From Lyngbya sp. HA4199-MV5 (lineage in GTDB: Bacteria; Cyanobacteriota; Cyanobacteriia; Leptolyngbyales; Leptolyngbyaceae): 39,530 nt of DNA. Position numbers and translations under genes: made by a program. The DNA is taken from NCBI GenBank assembly GCA_019359375.1, contig JAHHHL010000055.1:1-39530 (forward strand). Reading direction: 5' to 3'. Below, one piece after another: positions 1 to 9,212 of the stretch. The notes beneath the pieces were generated by a model that worked only from the letters and a program-made list of their open reading frames with translations, was not told the origin of the DNA and made no database searches. Numbering within the stretch: the stretch's first letter is position 1; every line of letters starts with the position of its first letter.

Positions 1-672
1 GATCCAATCTCTCAACATCTGAAGTGCCTCCGCGATCTTAGACCTATGATCAAAGTCTATGCTCCCACAACTTAGTCCTCAAGTGCCTGCCCTGCAACAT
101 TTCTGCTTCCTTTTGCGTAATGGATAGATTTGAATCACGGGCGGGTGAGCAACGCAGCTATCAGCCTTGCAGGACTTTTGTCAGTCAATCAAGTGTTGAA
201 CCTTGTTTTGCTGAAACCAGTCTAATTGAAACCAGTCTAAGGAACCTTGGCATTGGTTGCGATCGCTCACTACACCCATCAGGGTGAATCGGGTAGATGA
301 ATTGTTTCTTTGATTTAGTTGCTATTAGTGTAAATGAGCAAATTTTACCATCAAACTATTTGTGACAGTTGCACAAGAGACCCTTTTAGGGATGGATAAA
401 TTTACTCACAGCGCTATACCAAAGAAAGAAGAGTCATGCAGCTTTGACTTTTTTCGTTTTGATCTTTTCTACGTGGCGATTACGCTTTGAAGAGAGTCTC
501 ACAAATGGCTTCCTTTAACCTGATTGTAAAACTGGTTGACAGCGTACCGTATCCGTTCTTCCTCTCTTCCACAAGTCGTTAAATTGCTTGCCATCTCTGG
601 AACATATGCAACACAATTTGCGACTTTAAACTTAGCTGGATCAAACACCCTAACCTTGTGAGGAACTCTACC
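1..672. other. Gene-free leading stretch
   Basis: I see no convincing gene here. The first 75 bases are open in one plus-strand frame (about 24 codons before a TAG) and could be the tail of a gene cut by the window edge, but the peptide is not recognisable. A 14-bp direct repeat, TGAAACCAGTCTAA, occurs twice at 212-225 and 227-240. A HIP1 octamer lies at 259-266. The 3' part presumably holds the promoter and 5' leader of the gene starting at 673, but I could not fix a -10/-35 pair. Confidence 0.5.
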
Positions 673-1227
673 ATGCTATTCTCTCAAACCCTTTTTCCAA
701 CCCTCCGTAAAGCGTTGCCTGCTAGCCTCATTGCCGGAGCAGCGCTGGCGATCGCACCTGCCTTTCTGTCTGCGGGTGCCGCTTCTGCCCAACCCATCAC
801 CTTTAACGATAGCTACATTGGTGCTGGTGTTGCTGCTGGCGTAACCAACGGTGGACAAAGCGGTGATGCTGCTACCATTGGCGGCAACATTCAGGGACGT
901 TTTGCGATTCCTAATGCGCCTGTTTCTGTGCGAGGTGCGGTTTTATTTGGTGGCGAAAGTGCTGCAATCATGCCACTCGTTACCTATGATCTTCCGGTTT
1001 CTAGCAACGCGAACCTCTATGCAGGTGCAGGCTATTCCTTCGCGGATAAAGAAGGCAAACCATCACCATTGGGTAACAAGAACGCTCCCGTTTTAACGGC
1101 TGGCGCTGAAGCAGGCATTGGTCGAAACGTGGTCGTGTACGGTGATGCCAAATGGGGTATTGATGCGTACAAAAACAGCTCGGCAGATGCCGTTAGCTTC
1201 CAGGCTGGACTGGGCTATCGCTTCTAG
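673..1227 (+). CDS. Secreted outer-membrane beta-barrel-like protein
   Basis: About 184 residues, probably exported. I place the start at the ATG at 673 because a Shine-Dalgarno-like TGAGGAAC (659-666) sits just upstream; a GTG at 658 is in frame but would overlap that site. The N-terminus has a basic segment, a hydrophobic alanine-rich stretch and an AGAASAQP-like signal-peptidase site. The mature part is rich in glycine and in alternating polar/hydrophobic segments. It ends in GLGYRF, a terminal aromatic residue after a short beta strand, as in small outer-membrane barrels. This suggests an OmpA/opacity-like 8-strand barrel, inferred from pattern only. No catalytic motif is visible. It appears monocistronic: long leader upstream and a strong hairpin downstream. 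Confidence 0.65.
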   Translation: MLFSQTLFPTLRKALPASLIAGAALAIAPAFLSAGAASAQPITFNDSYIGAGVAAGVTNGGQSGDAATIGGNIQGRFAIPNAPVSVRGAVLFGGESAAIMPLVTYDLPVSSNANLYAGAGYSFADKEGKPSPLGNKNAPVLTAGAEAGIGRNVVVYGDAKWGIDAYKNSSADAVSFQAGLGYRF

Positions 1228-1593
1228 GTTTATGGACGATCGCAATCCGTTCTAAGCCAAGCCATACTGGTCAGTTCATAGCGACATAGGGGGTTAAAGA
1301 TTGATCTTTAGCCCCCTATGCCTTTGGGCGATTGAGCAAGGGCTTTCCCTGCGCCTAATGAAAGAGTATTCGGTTTTCACGACGCTCAAGAGGGCGGTTT
1401 TCCTGTCGTAGGAGGGACGCAAAGAGCAGCAGGGTTTGTCATGATCGGCTTAAGCAGTCAGAACAGGAAGAGTCAAGATACGGGCATGAGCGTTCGTTTT
1501 GGATGAGCATTCGCAAGCTTTCTAACGTAAATCTAAGCAAAACGGATGGCTGCTTTAGTTAGTAAAACTGTATTGATTTAGGAGTTTGTAACC
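1228..1593. other. Intergenic with possible structured leader
   Basis: Beyond the terminator hairpin I see no gene. Positions 1384-1427 contain GCTC ... GGACGCAAAG-AGC. The GCTC/GAGC ends can pair, and an inner hairpin (roughly 1399-1415) lies between them. The GGACGCAAAG string resembles the conserved strand of c-di-GMP-I (GEMM) riboswitches, but the second conserved helix is not evident, so I do not call a riboswitch. The gene at 1594 has a good AGGAG ribosome-binding site at about 1580. Confidence 0.35.
1285..1320 (+). terminator. Strong hairpin, probable terminator
   Basis: A 16-bp stem (1285-1300 with 1305-1320) closes on a TTGA loop. All pairs are Watson-Crick except one G-T position. 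It starts 58 bp after the stop at 1227. Only a short T tract follows, so intrinsic termination is likely but not certain. Confidence 0.65.
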
Positions 1594-2424
1594 ATGTCCA
1601 CCCCAGTGCAAGATAAGCTTTCGACCGACCTCAAGCAGGTGAAGGAAGTTGGTAAATTACGCCGCGATCGCATTCGTGATATCGTTCGGGCAGCAGTCTC
1701 GCAAGTGACAGCCGAAGTGAAAGAAGGCTCTCGTGATTTTCGGACGATCATCAAAGATGTGTTCTCGTCTACGATCGCAGATTTGCAGGAAAGCGGGAAA
1801 GAAACAAAAGACGAAATTGCCGCCTCCATTGAAGGCATCGTGGAAGGCATTAGCAGCGTGCGCCAGCAAAAGATTGCCGAAACCGAAGCTGAGGTCAAGC
1901 GGTTGCAAACCAAACTTTCGGCACAGCAAGATGAACTGGAACGGGAAATCAATACTGGCTTAGAAGGCGTTCAAGACGCTGCCAGCACGGCTCCTACTAA
2001 AATCAGAGCACTGGTGGAAGACGCGATCGCCACCGCTCAGAACAGTGAAGAAGCTGCCTTGTTGAAAAAGCGTTACGCCCAGCTACAAACCCAAGCCGCT
2101 TTGCTGCGTGCCACCCTGGCTGCCCGCTCTGAGTCTTACTACGATCAGGCACAGGCTCACTTAGACGATGCTAAGCATTGGTACAGTCAGGCGCGCCCCA
2201 AAGCAGAAACGGTGAAAGGACAGGCTGATCAGAAATTCGCCCAATTTGAACAGCAAATTGGTGAAGCTGGCTCTGCTCTTGCTCGTCGTGAGCGCGAAGT
2301 TCGCAATCTGTTAAGTGCGTTGCTACGGCGTGCCTCTGATGCGGTGAAAGAAGAGGATGAAGTCATCGATCGCCCCACGCCTCAGCTTCCACCCGTTCCC
2401 AAAGATCCCTCAAATTCTCTGTAG
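1594..2424 (+). CDS. Amphipathic helical (coiled-coil-rich) protein, unknown function
   Basis: 276 residues, almost entirely predicted helix. There is no signal peptide and no membrane segment. Residues ~1-95 are charged with regular hydrophobic spacing. Residues ~95-125 (AETEAEVKRLQTKLSAQQDE) look like a classical coiled coil, and further helical repeats run to about residue 245. The tail is short, acidic then proline-rich. The architecture resembles apolipoprotein-, LEA- or phasin-like proteins that coat surfaces or scaffold, but no family can be assigned from sequence alone. The start is supported by AGGAG about 10 bases upstream. A hairpin at 2461-2499 follows the stop, so it is probably a single-gene transcript. 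Confidence 0.7.
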   Translation: MSTPVQDKLSTDLKQVKEVGKLRRDRIRDIVRAAVSQVTAEVKEGSRDFRTIIKDVFSSTIADLQESGKETKDEIAASIEGIVEGISSVRQQKIAETEAEVKRLQTKLSAQQDELEREINTGLEGVQDAASTAPTKIRALVEDAIATAQNSEEAALLKKRYAQLQTQAALLRATLAARSESYYDQAQAHLDDAKHWYSQARPKAETVKGQADQKFAQFEQQIGEAGSALARREREVRNLLSALLRRASDAVKEEDEVIDRPTPQLPPVPKDPSNSL

Positions 2425-2460
2425 ACCCATTCTCTATAGATCCATCCTTTGTGTAACTAA

Positions 2461-2499
2461 TAGCGGTCAGCGATCGAAAAAAGGAATCGCTGACCGCTA
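2461..2499 (+). terminator. Hairpin terminator
   Basis: Perfect 14-bp arms, TAGCGGTCAGCGAT (2461-2474) and its complement (2486-2499), are separated by 11 bases and followed by CTGTTTTG. It lies 36 bp after the stop of the helical protein gene, as expected for an intrinsic terminator. Confidence 0.65.
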
Positions 2500-2657
2500 C
2501 TGTTTTGTCATGCCCCAATCCATTCAACTCATCTAGGCTGAGGCGATTCACGTTACAATACCTGAGATACTGAGTTTCCAGCGTTGCTGACTGTTCCGAA
2601 CATTTGCGTCCTTCATTGCTTCAGAAATCGCTAAGGATCGTGGATTTAATAACTTGC

Positions 2658-2728
2658 GTAGGTTGGGTTGAAGCATGAAACCCAACCCCCTGGCAAACGT
2701 TGGGTTTCGCGGACTCAACCCAACCTAC
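2658..2728. repeat. Nested inverted repeat (MITE-like)
   Basis: Outer arms GTAGGTTGGGTTGA (2658-2671) and TCAACCCAACCTAC (2715-2728) are perfect complements. Inner arms GAAACCCAAC (2677-2686) and GTTGGGTTTC (2699-2708) are also perfect complements. The 71-bp unit has no coding capacity and lies in the sir leader region. Sequences of this GTAGGTTGGGTT type are dispersed in many cyanobacterial genomes. I see only one full copy here. Confidence 0.7.
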
Positions 2729-2895
2729 AAAAGTCGATGTTATTTAATCTTTGTTCCTAAGAACCCCTTGAACTGAAGAAGCGGTGATAGGATCTAAGTA
2801 AGATTCACATTATTCCGACCGACTTTTCGGGGATTGTGATGATGTCTTTTTCTGCATGATGCTGCCGTTCATTCTTCTTTCTTGCCGCCTTTCTG

Positions 2896-4854
2896 ATGGT
2901 TAATACTCAAACTCCTGCCGCTGTTCGCAAACCCTCCAAAGTTGAGGGACTGAAAGACCGTAGCAACTTTTTGCGCGAACCTGTTGCGTCTGAACTGCTT
3001 CTAGACACCACACATTTCAGCGAAGACGCGATTCAAATTCTGAAGTTTCACGGCTCTTACCAGCAAGATAACCGCGACAATCGCATCAAGGGTCAGGAGA
3101 AAGACTACCAGATGATGCTGCGGACGCGTAGCCCTGGTGGTTTCATTCCACCGGAACTGTATCTTACGCTCGATCGTCTGGCAGATGAGTACGGTAATCA
3201 CACGCTGCGGGCAACCACCCGTCAAGGTTTCCAGCTTCACGGCGTGCTGAAGCGCAACTTGAAAGCGACGATCGCGGCGATCGTCCACAGCATGGGGTCT
3301 ACCCTCGGTGCCTGTGGCGACCTGAACCGCAACGTGATGGCTCCGGCTGCACCCTACCGCAACCGTCCAGAATACGAGTATGCGCGGGAGTATGCCAACA
3401 ACATTGCCGACCTGCTCACGCCCCAAACCGGAGCCTATTACGAAATCTGGCTCGATGGCGAGAAGGCGATTTCTGGCGAAGAAAACCCCGATGTGATCGC
3501 GGCTCGACAACGAAATGGGAATGGCACGATCGTCCATGATGCTGAGGAACCGCTCTACGGCAAGCACTACATGCCGCGTAAGTTCAAAATTAGTGTCACA
3601 GTACCGGGCGATAACTCGGTTGACCTGTATTCCCAGGACGTTAGCTTCGTTGTTTTGACCAATGCCAACGGCGAACTGGAAGGCTTTAACGTGTTTGCAG
3701 GCGGCGGTTTGGGACGCACGCACAACAAGGAAGAAACCTTTCCCCGCATTGCTGACCCGATCGGCTACGTAGACAAAGCCGATGTCTATGACCTGATGAA
3801 GGCAATTCTTGCCACTCAGCGCGACTATGGTGATCGCACCGATCGTCGGCACGCTCGGATGAAGTATTTGATCGAGGACTGGGGGGTCGATCGCTTCCGT
3901 GAGAAGGTAGAAAGCTACTTTGGCAAAGCGATTTCTCCCTTCAAGCCACTGCCAGAATTTAAGTATCTCGATTTCCTTGGCTGGCATGAACAGGGCGATG
4001 GCAAGCTGTTCGTAGGCATTTCGATTCAGAATGGGCGCGTGAAGGACGAGGGCACACTCCAGCTCAAAACGGCGCTGCGAGAGATTGTGCAGACCTTTAA
4101 TCTGCCCATGCTGCTCACTCCCAGCCAAGATGCGATTCTCTACGATATTTCACCTGACCAAAAAGCCAAAATCCAGGCAATTCTCACTCGCTGCGGCATC
4201 AAAGGCGTTGAGGAAATCGATACCCTGGTGCGCCACTCGATGGCGTGTCCTGCACTGCCCACCTGTGGCTTGGCAACGGCGGAATCCGAACGTGCCATTC
4301 CTGACATCCTCGATCGTATTCGCGCCTTACTCACGAAAGTCGGGCTGGAGCACGAGCATTTCATCATCCGTATGACAGGGTGCCCCAATGGGTGTGCGCG
4401 TCCCTATCTGGCAGAACTCGGCTTTGTGGGCAATGGTCCTGATACGTACCAGATCTGGCTGGGCGCGGCTCCGAATCAAACGCGGCTCTCGCAGGTGTAT
4501 CTGGAGAAGCTCCATATCAACGATCTGGAAGCGGCGTTTGAACCGATCTTTGTGTACTTCAAGCAGTCTCGTCAGTCGGGAGAGAGCTTTGGGGATTTCT
4601 GCGATCGCGTCGGCTTAGCATCCATTCACGAGTACGTTGCTCAATATCAACCCGGAACCGATGCTGCAACGATCGAGCCTTCTGAAACTGATCAACCATC
4701 GCTAAAAGCTGCCAGCAAAACCCGTCGGCGTGTCACCATTCAGGAGGACGTTTACACCCGCTTACAGGAAGCCGCATTGCGAGAAGGCAAACCCGCCAGC
4801 CAATTGGCAAATGCGGCGATCGCGGCGTACCTCAGCACGTTAGAACAGGGGTAA
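2896..4854 (+). CDS. sir: Ferredoxin-sulfite reductase
   Basis: 652 residues. It reduces sulfite to sulfide with six electrons from ferredoxin in assimilatory sulfur metabolism, using sirohaem coupled to a [4Fe-4S] cluster. The cluster ligands are clear: C451 and C457 (ACPALPTCG) and C496 and C500 (TGCPNGC), the CX5C...CX3C pattern of the sulfite/nitrite reductase family. The N-terminal ferritin-like half contains [13 protein letters not shown], typical of substrate/sirohaem arginines. Sulfite rather than nitrite reductase is favoured by length and by the [10 protein letters not shown] and GGGLGRTHN regions. After about residue 605 there is a tail ([18 protein letters not shown]...) resembling a ribbon-helix-helix segment and not part of the catalytic fold. 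The gene is convergent with mnmE and stands alone; the cysteine/sulfate genes of the pathway are not adjacent. Confidence 0.95.
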   Translation: MVNTQTPAAVRKPSKVEGLKDRSNFLREPVASELLLDTTHFSEDAIQILKFHGSYQQDNRDNRIKGQEKDYQMMLRTRSPGGFIPPELYLTLDRLADEYGNHTLRATTRQGFQLHGVLKRNLKATIAAIVHSMGSTLGACGDLNRNVMAPAAPYRNRPEYEYAREYANNIADLLTPQTGAYYEIWLDGEKAISGEENPDVIAARQRNGNGTIVHDAEEPLYGKHYMPRKFKISVTVPGDNSVDLYSQDVSFVVLTNANGELEGFNVFAGGGLGRTHNKEETFPRIADPIGYVDKADVYDLMKAILATQRDYGDRTDRRHARMKYLIEDWGVDRFREKVESYFGKAISPFKPLPEFKYLDFLGWHEQGDGKLFVGISIQNGRVKDEGTLQLKTALREIVQTFNLPMLLTPSQDAILYDISPDQKAKIQAILTRCGIKGVEEIDTLVRHSMACPALPTCGLATAESERAIPDILDRIRALLTKVGLEHEHFIIRMTGCPNGCARPYLAELGFVGNGPDTYQIWLGAAPNQTRLSQVYLEKLHINDLEAAFEPIFVYFKQSRQSGESFGDFCDRVGLASIHEYVAQYQPGTDAATIEPSETDQPSLKAASKTRRRVTIQEDVYTRLQEAALREGKPASQLANAAIAAYLSTLEQG

Positions 4855-4883
4855 TTCCCGTTTGTAGGGACGTTAAATGCTTG

Positions 4884-4911
4884 GTAGGGACGTTACATGT
4901 AACGTCCCTAC
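4884..4911. repeat. 28-bp perfect palindrome, dispersed family
   Basis: GTAGGGACGTTACA followed by its exact complement. A related half-copy (GTAGGGACGTTAAATG) begins at 4864. A second palindromic copy with arms TGTAGGGACGTT/AACGTCCCTACA lies at 15723-15752. This copy contains the mnmE stop codon (4908-4910 on the minus strand) and sits between convergent sir and mnmE, so it could act as a shared terminator. Confidence 0.8.
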
Positions 4912-6281
4912 TTACCAATGCAGAAGCGGCTGAAGATGCGATCGAGGACGGATTCGGTTACGTCTTCGCCAAGAATTTCGCCGAGTGCTTGAATGGCGCT
5001 GCGAAGGTCGATCGTCCAGAAGTCAAGCGGTAGGCGATCGGCGATCGTTCCCTTTACCTGTTCTAAAGCTGCTTTTGCGCGTGTGAGGGCGGCAGCTTGT
5101 CGTTGATTAATCGCCAAATCAAGGTTTGCTGCCTGGGTTCCAGCGTGAACGGTGGCTAGAATGGCAGTTTCGAGGGCATTGATGCCCTGATTGAGGGCGG
5201 CAGCGGTGGGAACAGTCGGGAGTCGGGAGTCGGGAGTCGGGAGTGGGGCAGACGAGTTGATCAGGTCAATTTTGTTAATAACCAGGATTAACGGACGGTG
5301 CTTAACCTGGTCGTAAATAACTTGATCCGCTTCTATCCAGCCTGCTTGTGCATCGATCGTCAGCAGCACCAGATCGGCGTTTTGGGCAGCAAGGCGCGAT
5401 CGCTCTACGCCAATTTTCTCAACGGTATCTTCGGTGTCTCGAATGCCTGCGGTGTCGAGTACCTGAATGGGAATGCCGCCAACAACCAGTTGAGACTCGA
5501 CGACATCGCGAGTGGTGCCGGGAAGATCGGTGACGATCGCGCGATCGCTGCGGCTCCAGGCATTCAGCAAGCTGGATTTGCCGACATTGGGACGACCGAC
5601 GATCGCGACCTTGAGTCCGGTACGCAGCAGTTCGCCGCGCTCGGCGGTTGCCAGAAAGTGCGTGACATCAGCCAGGAGTTGTTCTAGCTGCGTTTGGATG
5701 TCGGCTTCGTTCAGGGGTGGCAGGTCTTCTTCAAAATCAATACGCGCCTCCACCTCTGCCAGAATGTCCAGACAGGTGGCGCGAAGTTGCCGAATGGGTT
5801 GAGCCAGTTTCCCTTGAAGTCCCGCCAGCGCAGTTTGAGCCGCTTGGGGCGATCGAGCACCCACCAGATCCGTAATGCTTTCTGCCTGCGTGAGATCCAA
5901 CCGCCCATTTAAAAAGGCTCTAAGCGTAAATTCTCCCGGTTGTGCCAACCTTGCTCCTTGCTCCAGGCAAAGCTGCAACACTTGCTGCACAGGGATAATG
6001 CCACCGTGACAGTGAAACTCCACCACGTCTTCTCGCGTGTACGATCGCGGAGCCAGCATCAGCAATAAAAGCGCCTCATCTACCATCTGATCCGTTTGGG
6101 GGTGGCGCACATGACCGTACAGAATGCGATGGCTATCCCAGGCTTGCTGACCGGGTGCGTGGAAGAGGGCGCGGGCGATCGCCACCGCTTCAGTACCCGA
6201 CAGGCGCACAATGCCAACGCTACCCTGAGCGGGCACAATAGCGGTTGCAATGGCGGCGATCGTGGTTCCTGAGGGGGGCAT
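4908..6281 (-). CDS. mnmE: tRNA uridine-5-carboxymethylaminomethyl modification GTPase
   Basis: 457 residues from the ATG at 6281. The frame is open further upstream to 6350, but family homology starts at [13 protein letters not shown]. With MnmG it makes (carboxymethyl)aminomethyl-uridine at tRNA wobble position 34. It has an N-terminal folate-binding domain (1-120), a helical domain, and an inserted G domain: G1 GRPNVGKSS (229-237), G2 TTRD (256-259), G3 DTAG (276-279), G4 NKID (336-339). The C-terminal FCIGK carries the family's invariant catalytic-site cysteine. Odd: just after G4, residues ~345-358 ([13 protein letters not shown]) are encoded by a heptamer tandem repeat at 5214-5248. The stop codon lies inside the palindrome at 4884-4911. 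Confidence 0.95.
   Translation of the reverse strand: MPPSGTTIAAIATAIVPAQGSVGIVRLSGTEAVAIARALFHAPGQQAWDSHRILYGHVRHPQTDQMVDEALLLLMLAPRSYTREDVVEFHCHGGIIPVQQVLQLCLEQGARLAQPGEFTLRAFLNGRLDLTQAESITDLVGARSPQAAQTALAGLQGKLAQPIRQLRATCLDILAEVEARIDFEEDLPPLNEADIQTQLEQLLADVTHFLATAERGELLRTGLKVAIVGRPNVGKSSLLNAWSRSDRAIVTDLPGTTRDVVESQLVVGGIPIQVLDTAGIRDTEDTVEKIGVERSRLAAQNADLVLLTIDAQAGWIEADQVIYDQVKHRPLILVINKIDLINSSAPLPTPDSRLPTVPTAAALNQGINALETAILATVHAGTQAANLDLAINQRQAAALTRAKAALEQVKGTIADRLPLDFWTIDLRSAIQALGEILGEDVTESVLDRIFSRFCIGK
5214..5248. repeat. Heptamer tandem repeat inside mnmE
   Basis: AGTCGGG is repeated four times exactly, plus a fifth copy AGTGGGG, 35 bp in all. It is read on the minus strand as a Pro/Asp/Ser/Arg/Leu-rich loop just after the NKID motif. 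Seven-base units are not multiples of three, so each unit gained or lost would shift the mnmE frame. Confidence 0.85.
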
Positions 6282-6647
6282 GAGGGGGAGGGTGTAGGGT
6301 GTGGGGTATGAGAACTGGAAGAAGTGATTAGGGATGCCTCTAAAAAGCATTCACCGCTGGCTTCAGTCTGAGTGGTCAGAGAGAAAACAGCGGTGAAACA
6401 AAAATGAGCAATGATGCGGCTGTAGAGCCATTAAGCAGTAGTCATGAAGCTAGCGACGAATCATGTCACTGTGGGACTCTAAGGATTGTGAATTAAATAA
6501 CTTCGACAACCTCAGCCTTCTAGTTGTACGGGCGCGGCATACCCTGCGGGAAGCAAGCTACGGCAGACGTCTCTGGGCGAAGGTAAGGACTTTTTACCGA
6601 ATGCCACGCCCCTACGCAGAGAATTACACCTTAATAAAGCCACGATC
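6282..6647. other. Intergenic between mnmE and gap2
   Basis: No convincing gene. An imperfect inverted repeat, 6526-6542 with 6599-6615 (14 of 17 positions pair; arms like GTACGGGCGCGGCATAC), encloses a CTGCGGGAAGCAAGCTACG segment. This is typical of dispersed non-coding cyanobacterial repeats. A 62-codon open frame over it (6463-6651) runs through the repeat and overlaps the gap2 stop, and I do not accept it. Confidence 0.5.
6526..6615. repeat. Imperfect inverted repeat, about 90 bp
   Basis: The left arm at 6526-6542 and right arm at 6599-6615 pair at 14 of 17 positions. Non-coding, next to the 3' end of gap2. Could be a dispersed element or an unusual terminator for gap2. Confidence 0.5.
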
Positions 6648-7661
6648 CTAAGCGACCCACTTCTCAGCGACCAGTTCGGCGAGGTCTACAACGCGCTGGC
6701 TGTAGCCCCATTCGTTATCGTACCAGGCAACCACTTTCACCAAGTCGCCACCCATCACCATCGTCAGAGCCGCATCGATAATGGAGGACTCATCGGTACC
6801 CGCGTGATCGCTGGAAACCAGGGGCAGGTCGCAATATTTCAAGATGCCTTTGAGCGAGTTCTCGGATGCGTCTTTCAGCACTTCGTTGACCTGCTCTGCA
6901 AACGTGGTTCTCTCCACCTGCACCACGAGATCGACGATCGACACGTTTGGCGTTGGCACCCGTAAAGCAATCCCGTTCAGTTTACCCGCCAGAGCAGGTA
7001 GCACCATTGCGACGGCTTTAGCGGCTCCTGTAGACGTTGGCACAATGTTCATCGCGGCGGCTCTTGCTCGACGCAGATCCCGGTGGCTGGCATCTAGCAG
7101 GCGCTGGTCGCCCGTGTAGCTGTGGGTGGTTGTCATCACGCCTTTGATGATGCCGAATTGCTCATGCAGCACTTTGGCGATCGGCGCGAGGCAGTTAGTC
7201 GTACAGCTTGCATTGCTGATCACCCAGTGGTTTTCGTGGGTGTAGTCCTGCTGGTTAACACCTACCACAAACGTCCCATCGTCGCCTTTGCCAGGAGCGG
7301 TAATCAAGACTTTCTTAGCGCCTGCTTTAATATGCTTTGAAGCCCCTTCTTTGCTGACGAACACGCCAGTCGATTCAATGATGAGGTCAATGTCCCAATC
7401 TTTCCAGGGCAAGTTTTCGGGATTACGATCGGACGTACATTTAATCGTGTGACCATTCACAGTGATGGTGTTCTCATCCGCACTGATGTCAGCATTAAAG
7501 GTGCCCAACATCGTGTCGTATCTGAGCAGGTGGGCATTGGTTTTGGGGTCAGAGGTGTCGTTAATGGCGACTACTTCTATCTGACTGTTGGCACGAGTCA
7601 ACCAGCACCGCATGAAATTGCGTCCGATACGTCCGAATCCGTTAATCGCTACTCTAATCAC
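6648..7661 (-). CDS. gap2: Glyceraldehyde-3-phosphate dehydrogenase, Gap2 type
   Basis: 337 residues with a GTG start. It interconverts 1,3-bisphosphoglycerate and glyceraldehyde-3-phosphate, in cyanobacteria mainly as the NAD(P)H-dependent reductive step of the Calvin cycle. NGFGRIGRN forms the Rossmann phosphate loop. Catalytic C153 lies in SNASCTTN and H180 in [10 protein letters not shown]. The cofactor strand ends in AINDTSD rather than the glycolytic ND(P/L)F type, and [21 protein letters not shown] closely matches chloroplast GapA. Both support Gap2 over the glycolytic Gap1. No CP12-like C-terminal extension is present. The ~210-bp upstream gap to nadD should hold its promoter. Confidence 0.95.
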   Translation of the reverse strand: MIRVAINGFGRIGRNFMRCWLTRANSQIEVVAINDTSDPKTNAHLLRYDTMLGTFNADISADENTITVNGHTIKCTSDRNPENLPWKDWDIDLIIESTGVFVSKEGASKHIKAGAKKVLITAPGKGDDGTFVVGVNQQDYTHENHWVISNASCTTNCLAPIAKVLHEQFGIIKGVMTTTHSYTGDQRLLDASHRDLRRARAAAMNIVPTSTGAAKAVAMVLPALAGKLNGIALRVPTPNVSIVDLVVQVERTTFAEQVNEVLKDASENSLKGILKYCDLPLVSSDHAGTDESSIIDAALTMVMGGDLVKVVAWYDNEWGYSQRVVDLAELVAEKWVA

Positions 7662-7871
7662 TGCGTCTTGCCCTCTGTCTGTTAAAGAGATTCTTGGTAG
7701 TCAAAATTGATCATAAGACTCTAGGGATACGAGTGCAATAACTCGCTCTACTGTCATCGTGTGTAGAAGCTGCCTGCTGCCAACGATCGCGTCACTGGTA
7801 AGAATTTTAGCCCCAACGCTCGATGTGAACTTACATTGCTATTTGTATCTTTGAAGCCTTGAGTAGGTATT

Positions 7872-8543
7872 TTAACCTGTTTGGTACAAATTTTGTTCAT
7901 CAATGTAACAACGCACGGATTCAGGCACCAAATAGCGAATAGAGCGCCCTTCCTGGCAGCGTTGCCGAATCAGGGTAGACGAGATGTCAAGCAACGGTAG
8001 CTTTAACAAGTGCCAGTGTGGTTGTAAAGCAGGTGTAATCGATAGAGAGGCTTGACGCGACACAAACAGAGGCGTTGCGCTTTTGCCTGCTGATGAATCT
8101 TGTAACGCATTCTGCTCCGACACTTGACTAAAGGTGTTTGACCCAATTCGGGGTGCCACTAGCCAGGTGCATTCTGCCATTAACAACTCACTCGCATACC
8201 AGTTGGGCAAGCTTTGAAACGCATCGCTCCCAATAATCCAATACCAGCGAGCATCGGGTTCCAACGCTTGCAGCGTCTTGAGCGTGGCGATCGCATACGA
8301 AACCCCCTGCCGTTGTCCCTCGATCGCAGAAACGGTAAAGGCTGGCTGATCGGCGATCGCACGACGCACCATTTCTAGCCGATGGTCAAAGGCAAGCAAT
8401 GACTGGGATTTGTGTGGCGAACGAAACGTCGGCACCCAGATCACGCGATCGAGCTGAAACTGATCGATCGCAGTTTCGGCAAGCAACAGGTGCCCCCAAT
8501 GAACCGGGTTGAAGGCACCGCCAAAAATGGCAATCTCAGGCAT
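7872..8543 (-). CDS. nadD: Nicotinate-nucleotide adenylyltransferase
   Basis: 223 residues. It transfers AMP from ATP to nicotinate mononucleotide, the penultimate step of NAD synthesis. The N-terminus has GGAFNPVHWGH (8-18), the nucleotidyltransferase GxFxPxHxGH signature. The C-terminal ISSTLIRQR is the (I)SST-R loop that binds ATP. A low-complexity stretch at ~135-155 (SQVSEQNALQDSSAGKSA) is a variable loop. The gene lies upstream of gap2 on the same strand, but the 210-bp gap suggests separate transcription. Confidence 0.92.
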   Translation of the reverse strand: MPEIAIFGGAFNPVHWGHLLLAETAIDQFQLDRVIWVPTFRSPHKSQSLLAFDHRLEMVRRAIADQPAFTVSAIEGQRQGVSYAIATLKTLQALEPDARWYWIIGSDAFQSLPNWYASELLMAECTWLVAPRIGSNTFSQVSEQNALQDSSAGKSATPLFVSRQASLSITPALQPHWHLLKLPLLDISSTLIRQRCQEGRSIRYLVPESVRCYIDEQNLYQTG

Positions 8544-9212
8544 CTGAACCGTGTTTATACGCCGACTCTGGCGGGTAACAACTCACTGAATGGTGCTTTA
8601 ACTCAATCACTACAACGAGCGGCTCATCATGGCGCAGGCGTTACAGAAAACAATGACGTGAAGCCAACACAGAGGCACTAACGGTTGCATTCATCAACGT
8701 TATTTCTACAAAAACACCGTTGGTTCAGCGCTGCTAAAGATCCAGTTGATGATTTTTGTTGCGACAATCGGGAACGCATCACACTCAATATGTAATCAAC
8801 CTGTATAACGTTCGTAGTGTTTTCAGTGATGCTGAACCGCTCACGAAATCAGGGAATGGTGTCTTAGAGGTTGGGCGCACATCATCGGTATCAAAACGAT
8901 CAGTATAAAAACGGTCGGTATCAAAACGATCGTTGAACGGCTGCAGTAAGAGCCGCAAGATCGGCATATAGCCAGATTCAACCACAATCGCTTTGCCAGT
9001 ACGATCGCGGACACCTCAGTAGAAGCATCAAAGCTGATTGGTCATGCCAAAACATGAGGCAAGACGGCATGGTGTTTGGAGAGACGAACGCTTACGCATC
9101 AACATTCCCTCTTCACTGTGAAGCCGTGAGATTTATAAGAAAGCTGTATCCCGAAAAGATAATCCTTGATATGATAGCGCGAGACATTGGTGTGGTGTGT
9201 GAGGAAGATAAA
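8544..9212. other. Intergenic between nadD and murC
   Basis: Divergent promoter region with no convincing gene. It contains three 15-bp repeat units at 8886-8930. A 66-codon minus-strand frame (8785-8985) reads through them as FDTDRFYTDRFDTD, but there is no homology or good start context. The frame upstream of the chosen murC start (9054-9212) is open but does not match MurC. Confidence 0.5.
8886..8930. repeat. Three 15-bp tandem repeats
   Basis: Units CGGTATCAAAACGAT, CAGTATAAAAACGGT and CGGTATCAAAACGAT; first and third are identical. They have the same period as, but a different sequence from, the repeat inside murC at 9533-9622. Confidence 0.8.

Larger units (their letters stand above)
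2425..2895. other. Intergenic before sir
   Basis: Holds the terminator hairpin (2461-2499) and the nested inverted repeat (2658-2728). The remaining ~165 bp before 2896 presumably carry the sir promoter. No clear box or strong ribosome-binding site is visible. Confidence 0.5.

Noticed and set aside
3001-4128. Long minus-strand frame opposite sir (375 codons)
   Set aside because: Antisense shadow of a well-identified gene; no homology to any family.
6463-6651. 62-codon plus-strand frame
   Set aside because: Runs through a dispersed inverted repeat and overlaps the gap2 end; no homology or ribosome-binding site.
8785-8985. 66-codon minus-strand frame with FDTDRF repeats
   Set aside because: Made of 15-bp tandem repeats, poor start context, no known family.
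9054-9212. Upstream extension of MurC
   Set aside because: Open frame, but the ATG at 9213 has the ribosome-binding site and homology begins there.
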